From Symsagittifera roscoffensis (lineage: Eukaryota; Xenacoelomorpha; Acoela; Convolutidae): a stretch of 60,000 nt of DNA. Made by a program: the position numbers and the translations under genes. This document shows positions 56,366-60,000 of this stretch, in pieces. Where the stretch lies: NCBI RefSeq assembly GCF_963678635.1, contig NC_087063.1, positions 42,362,759 to 42,422,758 of the forward strand. The letters run 5' to 3'. Below the pieces are notes generated by a model. The model did no database searches. It was not told where the DNA came from and saw only the letters and a list, made by a program, of their open reading frames with translations. Position 1 is the stretch's first letter. Each line of letters starts with the position of its first letter.

Positions 56366-57830
56366 CGAAAAGGTAATGAGAAAAAATTTGAAAAATAAAA
56401 CCATAAAACCGCAATATCTCGCGGCCAAAAAAAGAATTGAGCAGTTACATTCGTGTGCAGAATTGCAATCCCATATTAAACCCTGAGATTGCAACCCCAA
56501 TTTGTATCTATGGGGTTGAGAGTTTCAAGTTTGGTTAGTTTTTTATATCTAAGTCTAAAAAACATTAAGAAAACGCCTTGCTTCGAAAATGAAAAGCAAA
56601 TGAGCAAACAAAATTAGAGCTCAGATTTGAAATTCATATTCTATACTGACCGCACCCCATCAAAGGGTTAACAATTTCAGTTCATTAATCTTGAATGAGG
56701 TTTTTTTACAAAAAAAAATAATAATCATAGGAAACGCCATATTTCGGAAACCAAAAAGATTTGAGCAGTTGAAGTCAGAGGGCATGTTTATACCCAGGGA
56801 TCACTCTTGAAAGTATCCTGACAGTACCCCAGCATAAGGTTGAGAAATTCAAGATCGGTTAGTTTTCTTTTTTTTTTCAATTTAAATTTATTGAAAAAAT
56901 GAAAAGATCAAAAAAACAGGATTTGAGCAGTAACCTTTGGAGACCAAAATTGCTAATCCTGAGTGTACTCTGAGAGCACCCCAGTAAAGGGTTGAGAATT
57001 TTTAGTTCTAATAGTTTTTTCAAATCTATAATATTTAAAAAATCATAAAACACCGTATCTCGAAAACCAAAACGACTTGACCAGTCATATTCGGAGGTTA
57101 AAATTTCAATTTCATACTTAACTCTGAGCTGAGAAAATTCCACCACAGGGTTGAGAATTTCAATTTCGATGAATTTTTTTTTTCAATTCTAATTGAAAAA
57201 ATCATAAAACGCCATATCTCAAAAACCAAAAATTTTGAGCAGTCCCATTTGGAGGACAGAATTGCAACTCCACAATGAACTTTGAAGGCACTCCACTTAA
57301 AGGCCGAGATTTCAAGTTGTTTTAGTTTTTTTCATATCCAAGTTTTTTTGGAATAAAAACTTTAAAAAAAAATCATAATAAACGCTTTATCTCGATAACC
57401 AAAATGTTTTTTTTTTCAGGGCAGGATTGCAACTCTATTGTGTACTATGCGAGCACCCGATTTAGAATTGAGAGTTGAAACTTCTGTTAGTTTTTTTCGA
57501 ATTTAACTTTTTGACGAAAAAAAATCATAAAAAACGGCATATCTCGAAAACTTGAAAAAAATGGAGCAGTCAAACTTGGAAGACAGAATTCCAAATCCAT
57601 AGTGTACCCTGAGGGCAACCCACCAATGGGTTGACAATTTCAAGCTCAGTTAGCGTTTTTTAAATTTAGTTTTTTTAGAAAAAAAACTAACAAACAATAA
57701 AAAAAAACGCCATATCTCGGAAGGAAACCAAAAGGATTTGAGCGGTAAAATTTGGAGGCCAGATTTGCAACCCCTGAGTGTACCCTGATAGCAAACCATC
57801 AAAGAGTTGAGAATTTAAATTTAGCGAAAA
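56366..57830. repeat. Satellite with 160-bp period, second block
   Basis: This continues the array of 54560-55190 in the same orientation. Anchors lie near 56416, 56580, 56746, 56905, 57057, 57217, 57388, 57539 and 57714, giving spacings of about 150-175 bp. No unit has a meaningful open frame. Confidence 0.8.
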
Positions 57831-58096
57831 AACACTGAATCAAGAAGCTTTAAAAATTTTGCATTGCCAAATAAAGGAAAAAAATTGTTAAACAATTGAC
57901 GTTTCAACAGATGTATAGTTAAAATAATAGATGACATTGAAATTTAACACGTTAAATTTAATAAAACATAAACGTTGCTTTATTTTGGCATTTTGTTAAA
58001 CCTGTCAACATGGGGACATCTAAAGCACGTGTCAACTGAAACGCCAATTAAATAATGTATAGATAGAAAGAAACAGATAATTAGATAGATCGATTT
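57831..58096. other. Short AT-rich spacer
   Basis: No gene. Imperfect repeats of TTAACACGTTAAATTTAATA-like words occur near 57940. Confidence 0.3.
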
Positions 58097-58277
58097 CCCG
58101 TTTGAAAAAAAAATGTCCTGGACAGTTTCAGACCCATAACCTTTGCCGTCCCAGACGTATTCGTTACCTCCAGGCTAAGTGTGCCGGAGACGATAAAAAA
58201 ATTGAATTCTTCATTAATCAAGGTATCGCAAGGAGATGAGTCCACGGGCAAAAAGTCTAGCACCGGGTTGCAATACG
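58097..58277 (-). mobile_element. tRNA-derived SINE, copy 3
   Basis: The minus-strand tRNA-like part (58186-58114) has A box TTAGCCTGGAGGTAACG and a decayed B box GGGTCTGAAACTG. A T run and CAAACGGGAAAT follow, as in copy 2. AAAAAGTCTAGCACCGGG marks the other side. Confidence 0.7.
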
Positions 58278-58648
58278 TTAAAAATTTGGGTTGCTCTGAA
58301 GCTTAAAAATCAAGTTTGGGAAAATTTTTCTAAAAAAAAAAACAGAACGGCATCCTAGCACAGTTGAAGGATAGCAGTTTGCTGTAAAAGTCTCAAAGAA
58401 TGTTCGAACCACTACGCGTTTTTTTGAGGTAGTCAAAATCGGTCGGAAAAAATTGACATCCGAACCAAATGCACAGCAACGGTCATAGAAGTTGAATCGA
58501 TAAGGGATAAAGCAAACTACTAAAAGCTCCACTGATTCTGTCAGACAAGTCGTTAACCTGACTTTAAAAACTCAAAGCTCCCATTGGATAACGCTTGCTG
58601 ATCGCAAGTGTAACTATTTCTATCTTAATATTCAGAATCATTCAAACT
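58278..58648. other. 3' flank of LIPT1 with repeat fragments
   Basis: GGATAGCAGTTTGCTGTAAA then AATGTTCGAACC near 58368-58410 is a diverged left end of the TGTTCCGAC family. CGCTTGCTGATCGCAAGTG near 58590 is a short palindrome shared with other sites. It presumably also includes the LIPT1 3' UTR. Confidence 0.45.
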
Positions 58649-59731
58649 TCAAAAAATAGGTAAACGTTTGACTTCTGCTCTCAAACAGTTCAAAAACTGC
58701 AACTCTCGGCTCTTTTCACAGTTTGAAGCTGCTTCATCTAACAGCTTGCACACGGTATCTCGCAGAAATGGAGCTCCGATTAATTGCTTTCCTATATCTT
58801 CAGACAAAGCAGTGCCATTTTCAATTCCTCTAACACCTTTGATAACACTTTTAGCAATTTCCAATTCAATTGACGCACCTTTTTCAAAATTTTCAACTTC
58901 AAATAGGAACTTGAACTTTGGTGTCAAGCCATACAACCAATCCCAACTTTGAAGGCTTTTAGAAAATAGTTGAACTTCGGAAAAATCAAAAGGATCGAGA
59001 AGAGCGAAATGATTGGTGGTAACATCCGAATCGAGATATCTACACAAATAGTCCGCCAACTTTTGAGAAAAATTTTCATAATTAACTTCTTGATCTGTCA
59101 CGAGCAAATTATTTACAGGCGAAGGAACACTTTTCGTTGCCGTGCTTTGAATCGTGTAATCTTTTCTTTCACTCCCCAAAAACTGCCGAATCAAGGTCAA
59201 ATCAGAGTTCAAAAGCAACGTAAAATGATGTATTGATCGCTCCTTTTCAATACGACAAGCCGAACCTGAGATCTTTTTCATCTCATACACTAGATCACTC
59301 CGTTCATTAATGCTAACATCACGATTGTAAGCATCTTTCAGAAAACGCGTGATCAATATCAAGTTTTTAGATTTGTTCAGCTGTGAACGCGGAGCCAAAA
59401 ATGATATGTTCACATTTCCGAGATCGTGAAACACGGTGCCTCCACCACTGCAACGCCTAGCGAATGGTATCCCAAGTTCCTTCGCTCTCCTTGGTTTGTT
59501 AATTTCAGACCATGGATTTTGAAACTTGCCAATAACAATAGAAGGGTCATTTCGGTACAACAACACACATCGTACACTTTTTGGTAGATTCAAATGCAGC
59601 AACTGCTCAAAAGCAAGATTAGCGAACACATTTGTCGATTGTGAAATTAAAACTTTATAATTGGCAAGAGTAGAGTAGTTTATTGACCTGAGAAATTTCA
59701 TAGTCGTAGACGGGATTAAGTTCAAGTTCAT
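58649..59731 (-). CDS. LIPT1: Lipoyltransferase 1 (lipoyl amidotransferase), mitochondrial
   Basis: A single uninterrupted frame of 360 codons, about the length of human LIPT1 (373). LIPT1 transfers lipoyl groups onto the E2 subunits of mitochondrial 2-oxoacid dehydrogenases. Family landmarks are LLYRNDPSIVIGKFQNPW (57-74), the RRCSGGGTVFHD loop (92-103) of the biotin/lipoate ligase fold, the KISGSA loop at 153-158, and a C-terminal domain beginning around QSWDWLYGLTPKF. The N-terminal 25 or so residues are basic and lack acids, fitting a mitochondrial presequence. Two in-frame ATGs, at 59731 and 59701, are possible starts; the second still leaves a presequence. Both lie inside the PIG-P frame on the same strand. 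Confidence 0.93.
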   Translation of the reverse strand: MNLNLIPSTTMKFLRSINYSTLANYKVLISQSTNVFANLAFEQLLHLNLPKSVRCVLLYRNDPSIVIGKFQNPWSEINKPRRAKELGIPFARRCSGGGTVFHDLGNVNISFLAPRSQLNKSKNLILITRFLKDAYNRDVSINERSDLVYEMKKISGSACRIEKERSIHHFTLLLNSDLTLIRQFLGSERKDYTIQSTATKSVPSPVNNLLVTDQEVNYENFSQKLADYLCRYLDSDVTTNHFALLDPFDFSEVQLFSKSLQSWDWLYGLTPKFKFLFEVENFEKGASIELEIAKSVIKGVRGIENGTALSEDIGKQLIGAPFLRDTVCKLLDEAASNCEKSRELQFLNCLRAEVKRLPIF

Positions 59732-59999
59732 CTGAGTTCAAATCTTTGTGTCTGACAGCAAAGCCATCCGTGTAAAGAGATTCCTCGTTATCTTTATTTG
59801 CACATTGCCTGATGCATATAATCGGGTAAATTACATAAACAGCAAAAAATGAGGAAATTAGTATCGTCAAGGGTCCAGTGAGCGCCCAATGTTTGGCAGG
59901 CCAGTAAGATAGACCCAAAGAGTCCAGTATCTCCAGAGGAACAAATGCCCAGAGACAGTAGAGGATGAATGCGACGATAGTGAGCACAAAGAGTACGAA
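59655..59999 (-). CDS. PIGP: PIG-P, GPI-GlcNAc transferase subunit P, partial
   Basis: The frame is open to the window edge, so the 5' end is missing; no ATG occurs in frame here. The visible part has a first membrane segment ending LYCLWAFVP, the signature LDSLGLSYWPAKHWAL, a second membrane segment (TILISSFFAVYVIYPI) and a cytosolic tail containing YDYEISQVNK before the stop at 59655. PIG-P belongs to the endoplasmic-reticulum complex that adds GlcNAc to phosphatidylinositol, the first step of GPI-anchor synthesis. The D.EIS.VN motif aligns with the C-terminal part of human PIG-P. The last 77 bp overlap LIPT1 in another frame. A CAG|GTCAAT at the overlap could be a donor giving another C-terminus. 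Confidence 0.88.
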   Translation of the reverse strand, partial: FVLFVLTIVAFILYCLWAFVPLEILDSLGLSYWPAKHWALTGPLTILISSFFAVYVIYPIICIRQCANKDNEESLYTDGFAVRHKDLNSDELELNPVYDYEISQVNKLLYSCQL

Positions 60000-60000
60000 T

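Overview
This window looks like nuclear DNA from an animal, probably an invertebrate with an AT-rich, repeat-laden genome. Three observations support this. Recognisable genes are widely spaced, some are split by introns with GT/AG borders, and most of the sequence is retroelement remains, short interspersed elements, inverted-repeat elements and satellite-like tandem arrays. The host genes I recognise are metazoan: a p21/p27-type CDK inhibitor, a Josephin deubiquitinase, an arginine methyltransferase, the lipoyltransferase LIPT1, PIG-P, and the first coding exon of a DHCR24-like sterol reductase. I cannot name the species or phylum.

Layout. 1-3.1 kb: diverged tandem repeats ending in a cluster of inverted GTCACTTTTT motifs. 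3.7-4.15 kb: an inverted-repeat element holding a tRNA-derived SINE head and a 73-bp domain that recurs at 31.4 kb. 4.77-10.92 kb: a Ty3/gypsy-type LTR retrotransposon with near-identical LTRs but a broken gag-pol. It lies antisense to, and downstream of, DHCR24 exon 1 (11.7 kb). 12.7-14.4 kb: a two-exon type I PRMT. 14.7-15.2 kb: a 39-bp tandem array open on both strands. 15.5-18.1 kb: a decayed reverse-transcriptase element. 18.9-25.7 kb: a nearly perfect 3.4-kb tandem duplication carrying a LINE fragment and a 745-bp satellite, with more satellite to 27.1 kb. 28.4-29.4 kb: the CDK inhibitor.

29.4-41.5 kb is almost gene-free, with a 175-bp tandem array at 37.3-38.4 kb. 41.6-45.7 kb holds a decayed LINE between two direct repeats, then inverted-repeat elements. 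48.8-51.2 kb has a tRNA-like sequence, a MITE-like element and a large inverted repeat. 51.9-53.3 kb is a three-exon Josephin gene with a MITE-like element just upstream. 54.6-57.8 kb is a 160-bp satellite split by other repeats. 58.6-60 kb has LIPT1 and the 3' end of PIG-P, overlapping on the same strand.

All recognised host genes lie on the minus strand. They serve unrelated functions (cell-cycle control, deubiquitination, arginine methylation, lipoylation, GPI-anchor synthesis, sterol reduction), so no operon or pathway cluster is implied, apart from the PIG-P/LIPT1 overlap. The most unusual material is a set of repeat families: a TGTTCCGAC-ended MITE-like family, a tRNA-derived SINE family, and a satellite that appears to have grown from the MITE-like family. 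Frames and splice sites were read by eye and family names come from recognising motifs; no database search was run.
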